NCBI GenBank assembly: GCA_023101885.1
Contig: JALPQD010000125.1
Location: 1,947,501 to 2,011,500 of the forward strand
DNA: 64,000 bases
Direction: 5' to 3'
Source of the DNA: Typhlomys cinereus
Taxonomy: Eukaryota > Chordata > Mammalia > Rodentia > Platacanthomyidae
Positions 44,737-55,879 of this stretch are shown here, piece by piece (position 1 is the first letter of the stretch; every line of letters starts with the position of its first letter). The position numbers were made by a program, and so were the translations under genes. The notes under the pieces were generated by a model, which saw only the letters and a list, made by a program, of their open reading frames with translations, was not told the origin of the DNA and did no database searches.

Positions 44737-45026
44737 TGTTGTTTTGTCTTCTAGGGCTACCCCTGCCTGTTTTCTGCTTCCATTTGCTTGTAGAATTGTT
44801 GACCAGCCTTTTATTTTTAGAGCGTGCCTATCTTTTGTGGTGAGATGGGTTTCCTGCAGGCAGCAGTTTGATGGATTGTGATTTTTAATCCAAGTTTGTA
44901 ATCTGTGTCTCTTGATCGGTGAATTAAGTCCATCAACATTTAGTGTTATAATGGAAAGACTATTAATTCCAGACATTTATTATGTTTAGTAGCTTTTATA
45001 GGTATATTGCTTCACTTTTAATGGTG

Positions 45027-46097
45027 TTATATTTGCCTTCTGTTCTCCTGGATATGCCTGTTTTTTTCTTCACGCTTGAGTATCATTTCTAGCATTTTTT
45101 GAAGGCCTGGTTTGGTGGACATGTATCCCTTCAAATTGTCTTTGTGCTGGAAAGTTTTTCTTTCTCCCTCGATCATGACTGATAGTTTTGCAGGGTAAAT
45201 CAGCCTGGGTTGACATTTTTGCTCATTCAATACTTGAAGTATGTCTCTCCAAGCTCTTCTTGCTTTTACTGTTTCGACTGAGAAGTCATTTGTTATTTTA
45301 ATAGGTTTACCTTTAAAAGTGACTTGTTTTTTCTCCCTTGAAGCTCTCAGCACCAGTTCTTTATCTTGAATGTGGAGTGTTTTAACTATTATTTGCCACG
45401 GCGTGCTTCTATTTTGGTCGTATCTGTTTGGGGTGCGGAATGCCTCTTGTATATGGATGGGCCTCTCTTTTTTTAGATGAGGAAAGTTTTCCTTGATGAT
45501 CGTTTGAAAAATTTCCTCAGGGGTGGTATTTTGAGATTCTTGCTCTGGTATTCCATGAATATGCATGTTAGGCTTCTTCAGGGTGTCCCATATCTCTTGG
45601 ATATTTCTCTCAAGTATCTTTTTGGCTTTAACCACCTCTTCCATTGAGCTGGTTAGTACTCCCACTTTATCTTCAAGTTCTGAAATTCCGTTTTCTGCTT
45701 CGTTAGTTCTGTTGATAAGACTCTCTGTGGCGTTCTGGGTTGAAGATAACTTGTCTTTTAGCTCAGTTTTAAACTCTGCTTGAGTTTGTTTTAACTGCTC
45801 TATGCCACTTTTTGTTTCTTGCACTGTTTTTCTCAACTCCTCCAGATGTCTGTTGTGTTCCTCTTCAAAACGATTGATTCGATTATGTAATTCCTCCCGG
45901 ATTTCCTCTTTCATAGTATTGAACATGGTAATGATCGTATTTTGAAAGACCTTATCCTGGGTGAGGCTTTCTTGGCCTTTTTCGGTGGGTTTGTTCTTGT
46001 TGGAGTCTAACATTATGGGATTAATTTCTTCAGTGGGAAATTTGTTTACTTGAGTGTTGCTTCTCATGGATTTGCACTTTGACTTTGGCATTGTCAT
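45027..46097 (-). CDS. L1 ORF1p, 356 residues, full length
   Basis: Same length and nearly the same sequence as the ORF1 at 30300-31370. Coiled coil about 55-170, RRM-like about 174-260, C-terminal domain to the end (ENRRQI). The C-terminal domain keeps QPRLIYPAKLSVMIEG, the standard YPAKL motif that the other copy has lost. The start follows the TTAAGAGTTAAA leader. By sequence this is the best candidate for a functional ORF1 in the window, but its promoter is cut to about 1.25 monomers and its ORF2 is missing. Confidence 0.95.
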   Translation of the reverse strand: MTMPKSKCKSMRSNTQVNKFPTEEINPIMLDSNKNKPTEKGQESLTQDKVFQNTIITMFNTMKEEIREELHNRINRFEEEHNRHLEELRKTVQETKSGIEQLKQTQAEFKTELKDKLSSTQNATESLINRTNEAENGISELEDKVGVLTSSMEEVVKAKKILERNIQEIWDTLKKPNMHIHGIPEQESQNTTPEEIFQTIIKENFPHLKKERPIHIQEAFRTPNRYDQNRSTPWQIIVKTLHIQDKELVLRASREKKQVTFKGKPIKITNDFSVETVKARRAWRDILQVLNEQKCQPRLIYPAKLSVMIEGERKTFQHKDNLKGYMSTKPGLQKMLEMILKREEKNRHIQENRRQI

Positions 46098-46418
46098 TTT
46101 AACTCTTAAGATCTCTCAATTTCACTAAACTGAATTATTTGGCCTGGGGTCCTGGTGGGCAGACTGGGCGGAGACTTACCTAGGGCGCAGGGTGAGGCCC
46201 GGCTGGACCGCGCGTGCGTCCCGACCAGCGGAGCGGGGCAGGGTGAAAAGGGAGGATGGGCGCGTCGGGCGTGGAGCTATTTAACCCGAGGGCAGCTGGG
46301 GTGGGGCCCGGGCGCAGGGGGAGGTCCTCCTCATCCCTCGGCTCCCACGCAGCTCTGGCTGGATGGTGGGAGTCGGAGCCGGGTCCCTGTGGGCTGACCT
46401 GGGGTCCTAGGGCGCGGG
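46098..46418 (-). promoter_or_regulatory. GC-rich L1 5' UTR, one monomer and a stub
   Basis: Matches 31371-31640 closely. The TATA-like TTAAATAG on the sense strand (plus CTATTTAA, 46278-46284) is present. It ends at CCTAGGGCGCGGGGT, near the start of what would be the next monomer. Confidence 0.85.
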
Positions 46419-46595
46419 GTCAGTTTCTGTGTGTTTTTGACTGAACTGATTTAGTTGGTATTACTACACTTAAGCAGTTATTACTAGTTCTTGCCTAGTT
46501 GGGTATGTTTGTCTTTTGTTATTGTTAGTTCCTAGTTGAGGCTATTGGGCTGTTAGTACAACAGTTAAATCAGGTAAAGTATGATATAATATAAG
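46419..46595 (-). repeat. Fragment of old L1 5' UTR, antisense
   Basis: Reverse complement matches the leader at 20880-21010: the CTAATTCAGTTCAGTCAAAAAC region and the stretch around AGGCTATTGGGCTGTTAGTA. Confidence 0.75.
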
Positions 46596-47200
46596 CTGTC
46601 TACAACAAGCCTACAGTAAGGATTATACTTGATGGGGAAAAACTTCAAGCATTCCTGCTTAGATCAGGAACTAGACAAGGCTGTCCACTCTCACCACTTC
46701 TATTCAATATTGTACTAGAAGTCTTAGCTGAGGCCATAAGATAAGAAAGGGAGATAAAAGGGATTCAAATTTCCAAGGAAGAAGTCAAATTATCTCTGTT
46801 TGCAGATGACATGATCTTATACCTAGTGATCCCAAAAACTCCACTAGGAAACTCCTGGAAGTAATACAGAAGTTCAGCAGGATGACAGGATAAAAAATAA
46901 ATGTACAAAAATCAGTGGCCTTCCTATATGCCCAGAATGAAAGAAGTGAAAAAGCCCTGAGAGAAACAATCCCATTTACTATAGCCCCTAAAAAAATGAA
47001 ATACCTTGGCATAAACCTAACCAAGGAAGTAAGAGGCCTTTACAATGAGAACTTTAAAACCCTAAAGAAAGAAATTGCAGAAGACACTAGAAGGTGAAAA
47101 GACCTACCATGTTCCTGGATTGGCAGAATCAACGTCATAAAAATGACCATCCTACCAAAGGCTCTATACAGAATCAGTTCTATACCAATAAAAATCCATG
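46596..47200 (+). pseudogene. L1 ORF2 fragment (RT domain)
   Basis: Begins abruptly at the [18 protein letters not shown] and runs through [21 protein letters not shown] (near 46800) and [14 protein letters not shown] to about 47200. Contains stops and shifts. Sense orientation, opposite to the 5' UTR fragment next to it, so the pair is an inversion junction. Confidence 0.85.
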
Positions 47201-47705
47201 TGCCTTTTAATCACTTTGTTAAGACTAAATCACTAATATATGGGATCACTAGCTGTCTTTCATGAGGCAAGTGCCTCAGAAGGCTGTTCCTCCTCCTTGC
47301 ACTTCCCATTATCTACTCCACCACTGGGAAGTACCACTATGGGCTGGGTTCTCCATAGCAATGAATCAAGTACCTGCGGAATTGTTCAGGGGCCATTCCA
47401 ACCATTATCTCCCACAGCTGCACCACAGTCTGCAACTGTCAGGATGACACAAAAATGCAACCATAACAGTTGTGTATGATAAACTTCATAGCATTTTATT
47501 TCCATAGGAAGCCTGAACTTAAATGTCATGCAATAAACATATAGCCATGTAAGTTTGCACTAACAAAAGTTCTTGTACATAACTATACCTATACCTTCAT
47601 TTACTTCCTGTGAAGGGAAGAAGGTTACTACCTTTGTGTTTATAGAAAGGCTTCTTTTTTAAAATAAGCAGAACCTTCAGACACTAAGAAATATTTGAGG
47701 ACATG
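47201..47705. other. Unassigned sequence beside the V2R relic
   Basis: No gene recognised. A 79-codon frame at 47240-47479 has no known motif. Confidence 0.4.
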
Positions 47706-48485
47706 TTACCTTCCTACAGGCACCATCTATTCCATCCTCATTGGTCATGGTTATAACATCTATTTGTTGAAGGAGCATCTCATGCAATTTGTGGGCCACA
47801 GCAGACACAACATTGTATATGTTGCAACTCTGAACATTCTAATGAGGTATTGGATGCAAAATCATTCAAAGTTTATAGTCAGGATCTGAGGCAAAACACT
47901 GAAAATTCTCCCATCTCAATTTTACAGAGAAATATGCTCTCAGTATTTGGAAAGTTTCAGTTTTTCAGTAAGTGTGTTAAAGCCAGGAATCTCAGGATGG
48001 TGCTGTGAGAAAAGGAAAATTCCATGGTGTGGGTCAAGAATTACAACTCTTTCTTATGATGACATCCCACTGTGAGGTGGTGACCCAGATTCTCTTTGTG
48101 CCTAAATATTCCCATATTCTGGAGCTCACAAGTAGAGTAGACTCCATGTCACCATAAAGTACAACAACATTGGCTGATGATGTCACAATTCAGTTGTAGT
48201 ATGTTTCAGCTCTTGCCTGGTATAACTTTGTGTTCACTGGGATCACAGTCACAAAGGCCAAACAGACTCCATGACTTTGCACCTCTCCTCACAAGTGTGA
48301 GAGAAACTGAATTCCTCAATCATAATCTGAGATGACCAATCCCACCCAGGTCCAGTTGAAATGAAGCATCAAAGAGACCATGGTTAGGACCAGATTTTTG
48401 ACACTTGGGGCCATCTGACTCAGGTAAAGAAACCTGTCTTTTTCAGTCAGGATAAGATGGAATGGTCCAAAGCTAATTTAAAGCA
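47706..48485 (-). pseudogene. Vomeronasal type-2 receptor exon 3 relic
   Basis: Translation in pieces gives LDHSILS, YLSQMAPSVKNLVLTMVSLM, HFNWTWVGLVISDYD, GVCLAFVTVIPVN, SSANVVVLYGDMES and WEYLGTKRIWVTTSQWDV, all matching the V2R ligand-binding exon and the better copy at 15391-16197. Stops occur after ISDYD and after YYN, and frameshifts after SQWDV. The acceptor side has lost the ITFGPF start. A possible donor (GAAG|GTAACA) is near 47705. No exon 1 or 2 was found up to 49600. Confidence 0.88.
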
Positions 48486-49620
48486 CACAATACACAGGAA
48501 GCAATGAGAAGTGGAAGACTGAATTACCAGCAAAGCATCAAATAAAAGACATATGGAAGTTATAGGATGCAAAATTATTTCAGTTTGTTCTTGAATTTAT
48601 ATACCAATTACCATGAGTTTCTGGAAATTTACTGTCTATGCTTTACGAAAATCCCTGTATGCACTTTTCTATTTCTTCTATGTATTTCAGAAATATTAAC
48701 ATAGAGTCAAAACTTGCTTAAACTTTCACCTATACAGGTGAACACAGTCATAGAATCAGTGTCCCCCTTTACTCTCTCCTGTAATATGGGGAACACATAT
48801 TTAATATCATAATATCACATGATATCACAGAGACATGATGGGTAACAGATTTAGATTAATGTTGATCTTCTCAACTGTGTACTCCAGTGCCAACAGAATA
48901 TGTTTTTGAAGGAGTGAAAACCTGAAAAGTGGATATGATGACCATCAGACATGGCTTTGCAATCTTGAACACCTTCAAATTCAATACAATCAACTTTGCT
49001 TTGTATGTGATATTCATTGCCCACATGTGTATATTTTTAATTGATTGTCTGTAATATGAGTGTATGAAGAAGAAGGAATTTGTATTAACATAAATGTTCT
49101 CAGCATTCCTGGGATGGAACCATTATTAATCTGAGTTGTAAATATATGAATATCCATAAAGACCCCACTTCTTAATTATTTTAATAAACTTTCATAAAAG
49201 AGTCTCCTTCCTTGTGCTTACCACCAGGCCATTAATAGGCTGTGATGTTTCCATGGATTGACCTTGGAATTCTCATTCTCAAGAAATATGTGAAATAAAT
49301 ATGTGGACAGGTGACTAGATTATCTTGGTAGATAGCACATTGCATCGTTATTAAATTTATTAAGTATCTACTGATGAGTGCATTTTGTTGTCTGTGTCTG
49401 TGGCATCCTTTGTCTCTTACAAAACATCACAAGTATCACAGGTAACATTTATTTCCATCTTCCTCCTCTTTTTGCATGTGTTTATTTCCACTTACTCATG
49501 GCTATGAAGTCTTGAATGTTATCGCTTCAGAATAATATTTGCATTTGTCCATGATCAAGCTGGTTTTTCATTACAGTGAGACACATTGATTAGTTAATGA
49601 TTTAACCTTGATTCAGTTAA
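48486..49620. other. Flank of the V2R relic, no gene seen
   Basis: AT-rich. The part near 48720-48800 resembles the intron before exon 3 of the other V2R (CTCTCC...TGTA...GAACA), supporting paralogy, but I find no exon 2 where it would be expected. Confidence 0.45.
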
Positions 49621-49624
49621 TTAA

Positions 49625-49862
49625 AAAAAACATTTTATTTATTTACGTGTGTGTGTTTGTTTGTGTGTGTGTGTGTTTTTGCGTGTGCACTGTGTCCCAC
49701 TGTGGAGTGTCAAGGATGACTTCAGGAATCATCCTGAATTGCTTCTACCACCTTCTTGTTTGCTCTGGGAATTCCCAAGCTTTTCCTACCATGGAACCTG
49801 GGATATGAACTCAGGACCTTCTTGTGAGGCAATCTTAATCCTTGAACCATCTTTCCACCCCT
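49625..49862 (-). repeat. Old B2-like SINE
   Basis: TTAAAAAAAACATTTTATTTATTTA and a (TG)n run, ending GAACCATCTTTCCACCCC, complement of a SINE head. Confidence 0.75.
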
Positions 49863-50135
49863 GATTCAATAAATAAAAAAAAAATCTAAGTGGTGCTTCA
49901 ACAATGTAGCTTGATGTTTCATTAGACATCTTATTCCCCACTTGTGCCAAAAACTTGTGTAATTACTCCATGAATTCTCACTCCACATAATTTATTTTTT
50001 ATCTCTGATGATATCTTCATTTTCCTTCAGTTTCTCTATGAATACATTTATTTCTAATTTTATGTGGGTACAGTTTACTTAAGTCTTTATATATGCTGTA
50101 CATATAATGTTTAATTTTTCATTCATTTATTTTTT

Positions 50136-50271
50136 TACTCTTTTTTTATTAAAAATGTAATTATACATTTTAAAAATTTTTACCAGTCCCTCCCTCCCCC
50201 CTCCTCGCCCTCCTCTCTTTCCCCATCCCCAGTGCCTCCCCCCCAATTCCCAGAGAGTCCTTTATTGTGTA
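50136..50271 (-). mobile_element. 136-bp L1 3' UTR insertion
   Basis: T-rich end then pyrimidine tract and CCCAGAGAGTCCTTTATTGT, as in the L1 3' UTR at 27300-27415. Flanked by a 17-bp duplication, TCATTCATTTATTTTTT, at 50119-50135 and 50272-50288. Confidence 0.9.
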
Positions 50272-50288
50272 TCATTCATTTATTTTTT

Positions 50289-50815
50289 GAGAATTGTTTA
50301 TATACAAACATATTGTTTTGTGGCCTTGATCCAGCCTTTCCTTTCACTTCCTCCTCCTATCCCTACCTTTCCTTCCTTCACAACTCCAGCCATCACTTTA
50401 TGCTCTTCTGTCTATTTGCATGTGTTGATCAGAGGGCTTCCTTTGGAGTTGCTCTGTTACTAAGATACAAAAGGTACCATGTGTCTGTGGTAGTATGTGT
50501 GTTCTCTCAGTGGGGAAATTCACAAGTGGAAAGGCTCCCTTCCTTTTGTCTAGCACCTGCCTCAGAGAATATTTCTGGCAGTAGTTGTTTCTCATGAGAT
50601 TTTCACTCTTCTCTGGGAGAATGTTGACATGTTAACCATTGTGTAGATCTGGTAGTAGCAGATCTTGTTTAATGAAGTCCTGAATGTCGCAGCCCTGTTG
50701 TCACAGGAGTGTGTTCACTGACATTATACCTCCCCACCTTTAACCTCCTACACTCTTACTGCCCCCTCCTCCACAGGGAGAGGAAGTAGATGCTGGCCTT
50801 CCTGAGGTCTTTTGA
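50289..50815 (-). repeat. Old L1 3' UTR
   Basis: Pyrimidine-rich CTTCCTCCTCCTATCCC, later CTCTTACTGCCCCCTCCTCC, which is a conserved phrase of the L1 3' UTR in this window. Diverged. Confidence 0.55.
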
Positions 50816-51516
50816 GCCAATCAGACTGGGCAGCAAGTCTGCAGTTGAGACGATTTGTCTCCTGCTCTTTGGCCTGTAAAGGAGATTTGCTTTCCCTTTG
50901 ACTGATTCTCCAGTTAGAAGTGGTACCAAACATCTTGCAGTGTTCTTTCTTTTGCAATAGTTTACTCTGGATGGACACAGCATGTTTCCATAGCAACTAT
51001 GGACAAATATAGAAGGTTTCCTTAAGAGTTAGCAGAAAATATGTTTATGCAAAATTACTGGTTGTTTGAGAACATAGTAAATCACAAATATCTGTTCCTA
51101 GTATATACAATTGCTGATTTTTCAGCAGTACACTAAATCATAAATGTTTTTATATATTTCATTGTATGCTTTCTTGTTATTCACCTAGAACTTCTTTGTA
51201 CAAGATTTTGCTGTTCTTTGTTATTTTCTCCATGGTTACTGATTCTGGGTAACTGCTATTGTTTAAAGTATATATACCCATTTAACCCAGAATAAAATTG
51301 TCTTGGTATAGTCTCAATCTGGCTGAGAACCCTCCAACTCAGGCCTGGTTTCAATTTCCACTGATCCCATTCAGGAAATTCTGCATTGAATTTTAAGCAA
51401 GGGCACTAACAAAGTTCCCTGAGTCTTGGTATGGGGAAAGATTTTGATGGCATGATAAGGACTGAGCTTTCTGGGGTCACCAATTTTCTGCACTGTGGCT
51501 AATTTGTTTTTCTTTT
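50816..51516. other. No feature identified
   Basis: Mostly unique-looking AT-rich sequence without coding or repeat signals that I can name. Confidence 0.4.
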
Positions 51517-52095
51517 TTTTCCCTACTACATTTTAGTTTATTCCTAATCATATGAACTCAATAGGTACTCCCATCCTCTCCCTCCCCTCTCTCTTTCCCT
51601 TTTGTCACCCATTTGACTCTCCCCCCTTCCCCTTCCTTTGTCCCCTCTCATCTTCCCCCTCTCCTGGTACTTCCCACTTCCTCCCTCCCAATCCCCTGGA
51701 GCATCTGTTTAGTGAGGGTTCAGGATTCAGTGGCATAGTGGGGGCATTTCAGGGGCTCCCTCTTAGCATGGGAACTCTATTGTTACTATTAATCTCTTGC
51801 CTCTAAGGATCCCACTGTCTGAAGCCTTCTCCCCTGTGATCCATGGTAGACTTTAGGGGGTCATTCACATGTCAGCCACTGTACAGGTCAGGCAAAGTCT
51901 GATTCTGGATGCTGCAGCCCTATTTTGTGTTCAGTATCATTGGTCCTCCCCAGCTTTAGGCTCTTACAATCTTGCTGCTCCCTTTTCTGCAAGATTCTCT
52001 TAGCTTTAGGATGGGGAGACATTTGTCTGGTCTGGTTCCAGGTAAATAATGTAGGGTCTTTGGTGTTCTGAATTACAGTTTGCCTCACCGATCTT
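51517..52095 (-). repeat. Old L1 3' UTR
   Basis: T-run, then AACTCAATAGGTACTCCCAT, a long CT-rich tract, and the conserved GCTCTTACAATCTTGCTGCT ... GGATGGGGAGAC ... GGTTCCAGGTAAATAATGTA series in antisense. No ORF2 follows. Confidence 0.75.
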
Positions 52096-52140
52096 CCATT
52101 TCAGTGGGTGAATCTTGGTTGAGAGCTGAGAGATTTTCTT

Positions 52141-52438
52141 TTTTTTTTTTTAATTATTATTATTTATTCAACTGTGCGCATGTGCGCGCGCACGCGCGCG
52201 TGCGTGTGCGTGTGTGTGTGTGTGTCTGTGTATGTGTAGAACCACGGACGAACTCGCGAACCACCAAGGATGCCTCCACCTCCTTCTGCCCCGGTATTCA
52301 CAGGCTCCGCCCTACCAGGACCAGAAGCGAGGCCGCCCCAGCTTCCACCTGGCATTCTATACGTGGGATCTGGGATCCGACTCAGGACCTTTCTGCCTGC
52401 AAGGCGGAGGCTTAACCCCTGAGCCACCTCTCCAGCCC
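52141..52438 (-). repeat. Young B2-like SINE
   Basis: GGGCTGGAGAGGTGGCTCAG on the minus strand, CpG-rich body, a CA/CG tract at 52180-52235, and AATAAATAATAATAATT plus A tail. The duplication is GAGATTTTCTT (52130-52140) versus GAGATTTCTT (from 52439), one base different in length. Confidence 0.9.
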
Positions 52439-53387
52439 GAGATTTCTTATCTAAGGCTTCGTTAAGTATTTAGAGGGTAGTTCACTATCACATTATTTAA
52501 CAAATTACATGTTACATTCCAATGTTATATCAGTAACCTGAAAGGCATAAGAATTTAGGTGATTTTTATCTTCACTTCTTAGTCTCTTGCAGCTGAAGTA
52601 AGCATTGTCTCCTGCAACAGTGGGCAAGATGCTTTGGTGAGCAAGCAAGAGTCTTCATGATAGTCTTTAATTCTTGTCCTATCTCTATGACATCTGTGAG
52701 TCCCAGAGAAGTATCTCATGCACATTGACTTTTTTTAAGTGGTCATCTATGTCTTCTGTTTGGGTCATCTTTAAATGGTTACTGTTGTCTCAAGATCTCC
52801 TGTTTATGCATATAATACTCTAGTGAAAGTCCTTATTTTTTAAGTTGAGAATTTGAGTATGATATTGATGTTATAAGTCAATATTTTGCTCAGTTTTGGG
52901 TCTTGAATGTTAATATTCTCCCCACATGTTCCTCCACCCAATTCTTGTCTCTCAGCCTCAAATGATTCCCTTTGATTCTTCATCATGTTCCTTTTCTTAT
53001 TTCTCCTTCTGAGTGTGCCTTTCTTTAGGATATTCCTTTGTGATCTTGGCATTAAATGTATTCTGAGTTCACCACAGACATCTGGTGTTTCAAATCTAGG
53101 ACACACATGTAAGAGAGAATATGTGACCTCTTTTTGTGTTTGGGTTTTCTCAGTTATTATAACTTTTCTGACTTTCTGAGTTTCATCCTTTTGCCTGTAA
53201 TTTCACTGTTCTTAATAATTAAAAATATTCCAATGTGTATGAGTAACATATTTTCATTATCCAGTCATCATTTGATGGACATCTATGTGGAGTCTAACCT
53301 TTAGCTATTGTGAATTTACATGATTCTTTTAAATGGTTTATATAGCTGATAATTATTCTGTCTCTTTTGGCACTGTGTATTTTATTT
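52439..53387. other. No feature identified
   Basis: AT-rich sequence. Nothing coding or repetitive that I recognise. Confidence 0.4.
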
Positions 53388-53475
53388 TTAGACAAAGTCT
53401 CATGGAGCTCAGAATGACCTTGGACAAATGATGCTTCTCTGAACCTCGCACCCTGATGTCCATCACTGATTCTGT
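53388..53475 (-). repeat. B1-like SINE fragment
   Basis: AGACAAAGTCTCATGGAGCT followed by CAGAATGACCTTGGACA resembles the complement of a B1 right end (GAGACAGGGTTTC...CTGGAACTC). Diverged. Confidence 0.55.
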
Positions 53476-53479
53476 TGTC

Positions 53480-53487
53480 TGTGTGTG

Positions 53488-53530
<43 letters not shown>

Positions 53531-53598
53531 GTGTGTGTGTGCGTGTGTGTACATATGTGCGTGTGTGTGTGTGTGTGCGTGTGTGTGTGTTTGTGTGG
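53480..53598. repeat. (TG)n microsatellite
   Basis: About 120 bp of TG with occasional CG (TGCG) interruptions. Any long reading frame here is an artefact of the repeat. Confidence 0.95.
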
Positions 53599-53949
53599 CT
53601 ACTAATAAACTTGAAATCAATCTCTGTGATAACTTCACACTCTTTCATATATCTCATTATTTCTGGTCTTCTCCTGTACCAAGTGTATCAGGAAAGTTTT
53701 TTAGATTAGATGAAATACAAAGTACTAATGAACTTGTTCATTCTTCTCTGTCTCCACATGGACCCTTTCTCTAATTCAAGATTTCATCTGTCCTTTAAAT
53801 TTTTATTCTGCCTGGTAGGTGATCAGGAAACTGAACTCTGGTCCTTCTAATTTCAAGGGAAAGGCTTAGTTGAGCTATATTTCCAGCCTCCAGAAATCCA
53901 ATTATTGTCTGAATAAGTCACCTAACTCTTTTGATTATCAAGTGTATTT

Positions 53950-55085
53950 TAAATCTCATTTTCAATGTCATTTATACATTTTTTAACATTGTGTGAAGTG
54001 AACTGTGTAGCGAATCATGATTGTGGAATCGATCTCTTAATGTTTTAATTAATCATATTTTTTATTATTTTAACTTATGTGTGTGTTGTGCATGCATGTG
54101 TGTCTACGTGAATCAGAAGGTATTGTGTTTGCCTCTGGTTGCTATAAGGTGACTTTGGGAATGGTACTGAATTGCTTCTACTTCCTATTGGTTTATTCCT
54201 GGTCACCCAGGCTCTATTTTCCAGGACCAGAAGTATACACTGCTGACATTTCCATTTGGTGATTTCACATGGCTTCTGGGATATCAACTTAGGACCATTT
54301 GTTTGTGGGTCAAAGGTCTAACCCATGAGCCATCTCTCTAGACCCTGTTTTTATGTTTCAAATGGGTAGCTTGAACTGTATTTTTCTTTTGAAATTTTAT
54401 TTTATTATGCTTCTTTTCAGTTGAGAAATGAGTAAGTTGAAAGTTTTCTTATGCAAAACACTAAATGGCAATTGAGAATCACAAGCTCAGGTATTCAGGT
54501 ATATAATTTGTGCATGAGCCAGAACACGCAGACTCCCTGCTCCTCAGGTGACCCCTGGACCATGCCTTAGGCTTGACTTTAGTCATCTGTAGGCCCCTCT
54601 CGTATCCAGCCTGCCTTTTGGGCCCTTGCTGGAAGGCTTCTAAGCCAAGCCCCAGGCACCAGATCATATGTTGTACCCCCCTAACCACCTCTGTTTTCTG
54701 CCCCCAGACTCACTCCTGGATCAGTTCAGGCTCCCTGGACCTGGGACCATGAAAAGGCTCCAGATTATCTGTCATCCACTAGCCACTCTGTCTTTCTGCC
54801 TTGAACCAGACTGGACTAGGATCTGGACAGGGTGATCTCCCTGCTCCTCAGTCCCACAGCAAGCAAAGGGCTAGGGGACCAGCAACAATCATCGCAGTCT
54901 TCTAAAATTTCATCCTCTATTATATGGGAGAGAATCTTCACATCCAGCTGGACGTAAGTAAAGCCTTTTACCATCTTGTTCTGCTTGACTTATTGTCACT
55001 GGAGTGTCATTAGTTTCCATTAACCCCTCCCCAAACTCATCGAACTTCAGGCGTTTAAGCATTTACCCTCAATTGTCACCAAGGA
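53950..55085. repeat. Direct duplicate of the block at 348-1640
   Basis: Same order and orientation as the left copy: AT-rich flank, antisense old SINE (54062-54346), AT-rich spacer with AGTTTTCTTATGCAAAACACT, then the old L1 5' UTR (54480-55085) up to the leader. The match covers non-L1 flank as well as SINE and L1, so it is a duplication of genomic DNA. At about 55085 it is joined to an L1 3' UTR. Confidence 0.8.
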
Positions 55086-55099
55086 GGAAACATAAAAAG

Positions 55100-55830
55100 T
55101 ACGGGCCAGGGGGGGACATACAATGCCATCAGGATGGAGTGTAAGGCATTGAAGGGGCGGGGGCACACATCCATGCAGAGTTTTGGTGAGATGTGAAAGG
55201 GGATTGCCAGGAGAAGCAAAACGCAAAAGTAATAAGAAAGGACAAATCAACAACCATTGATCCGCACTTCCGCGATCTAGAGCAACCACCGAACTATGCC
55301 AGACTAATCTCTCCCCACCGAAGCTCAGGGAAATTTGCTGAAGGGGGGCGGTAAGAGTGGCATAACAAGGATGGGGAGGAGAATGATATTGGTCAAGATA
55401 TCCCCACAAATTAGGGCCGAAGCAATCTAATTGGCTTGTGCCTCGGCGTCAATGTCCAACACACTACTGACTCACAAAGTCTAGCTCGCTAGGGCACACC
55501 AAGACCTTGGAGGCAGGGATGATAGCACCACAGATTGCTCCTATCTTAAGGGGCACACAGGAAAGGGTTCAGGGAAATTGCCACTGGGGTCTCTGTAGTT
55601 CATCGGAGAGGAGGGCCAGTAGGAGAGTTCTGGCATGCACAAGAAAGGATTTCGGGAATGGGCGGGAAGGCACGGGGGGGATGGGGAGGCGAGTGGGTTG
55701 GGAGGGAGAGCTTGGGGGGGGAGCAGGGGGGTCGGGGGAAGGGAGGGGTACCGGGGGGAACCCCGTTTGTGACCTACGAAGTGGGGAGGAGCGGAAAGAA
55801 GAATAATAATGTGAAAAAAAAAAGAAAAGA
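55100..55830 (+). repeat. L1 3' UTR with many unusual indels
   Basis: Conserved phrases (CATCAGGATGGAG, TAGGGCCGAAGCAATC, GGGCGGTAAGA) and a G-rich tract at 55655-55760 followed by A-rich GTGAAAAAAAAAAGAAAAGA identify it. It differs from other copies by many small indels and C/G changes. Confidence 0.75.
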
Positions 55831-55879
55831 AATATGGACCTGGGGGACCTCATAGAGAATAGTGGTAGGGGAGGAAATG

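Larger units (their letters stand above)
38312..44754 (-). mobile_element. Antisense L1 (ORF1, ORF2, 3' UTR), fused at its 5' side to another L1
   Basis: The 3' end is at the T8 at about 38312, the 3' UTR reaches 39286, ORF2 covers 39287-43425 and ORF1 covers about 43485-44736. Only some 18 bp of sequence precedes the ORF1 start before an abrupt junction with the ORF2 of a different L1 at 44754/44755. It contains three later insertions (39630-39886, 42102-42131, 43907-44081), each with its own duplication. Confidence 0.9.
44755..46418 (-). mobile_element. Antisense L1 5' part: 5' UTR, ORF1 and ORF2 start
   Basis: 5' UTR 46098-46418, ORF1 45027-46097, then ORF2 from ATG near 44976 (MSGINSLSIITLNVDGLNSP ... 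QAGVA) for about 74 codons. It then stops at 44755 against the ORF1 leader of the next L1. It has no 3' end of its own. Confidence 0.9.

Noticed and set aside
43837..44976. 379-codon minus-strand frame as a novel fusion protein
   Set aside because: It is the ORF2 start of one L1 running into ORF1 of another and then into an antisense L1 3' UTR insert. It has no sign of selection as a unit, and the Pro-rich end is the polypurine tract in antisense.
53463..53774. Cys/Val and His/Thr repeat proteins on both strands
   Set aside because: Translations of the (TG)n microsatellite.
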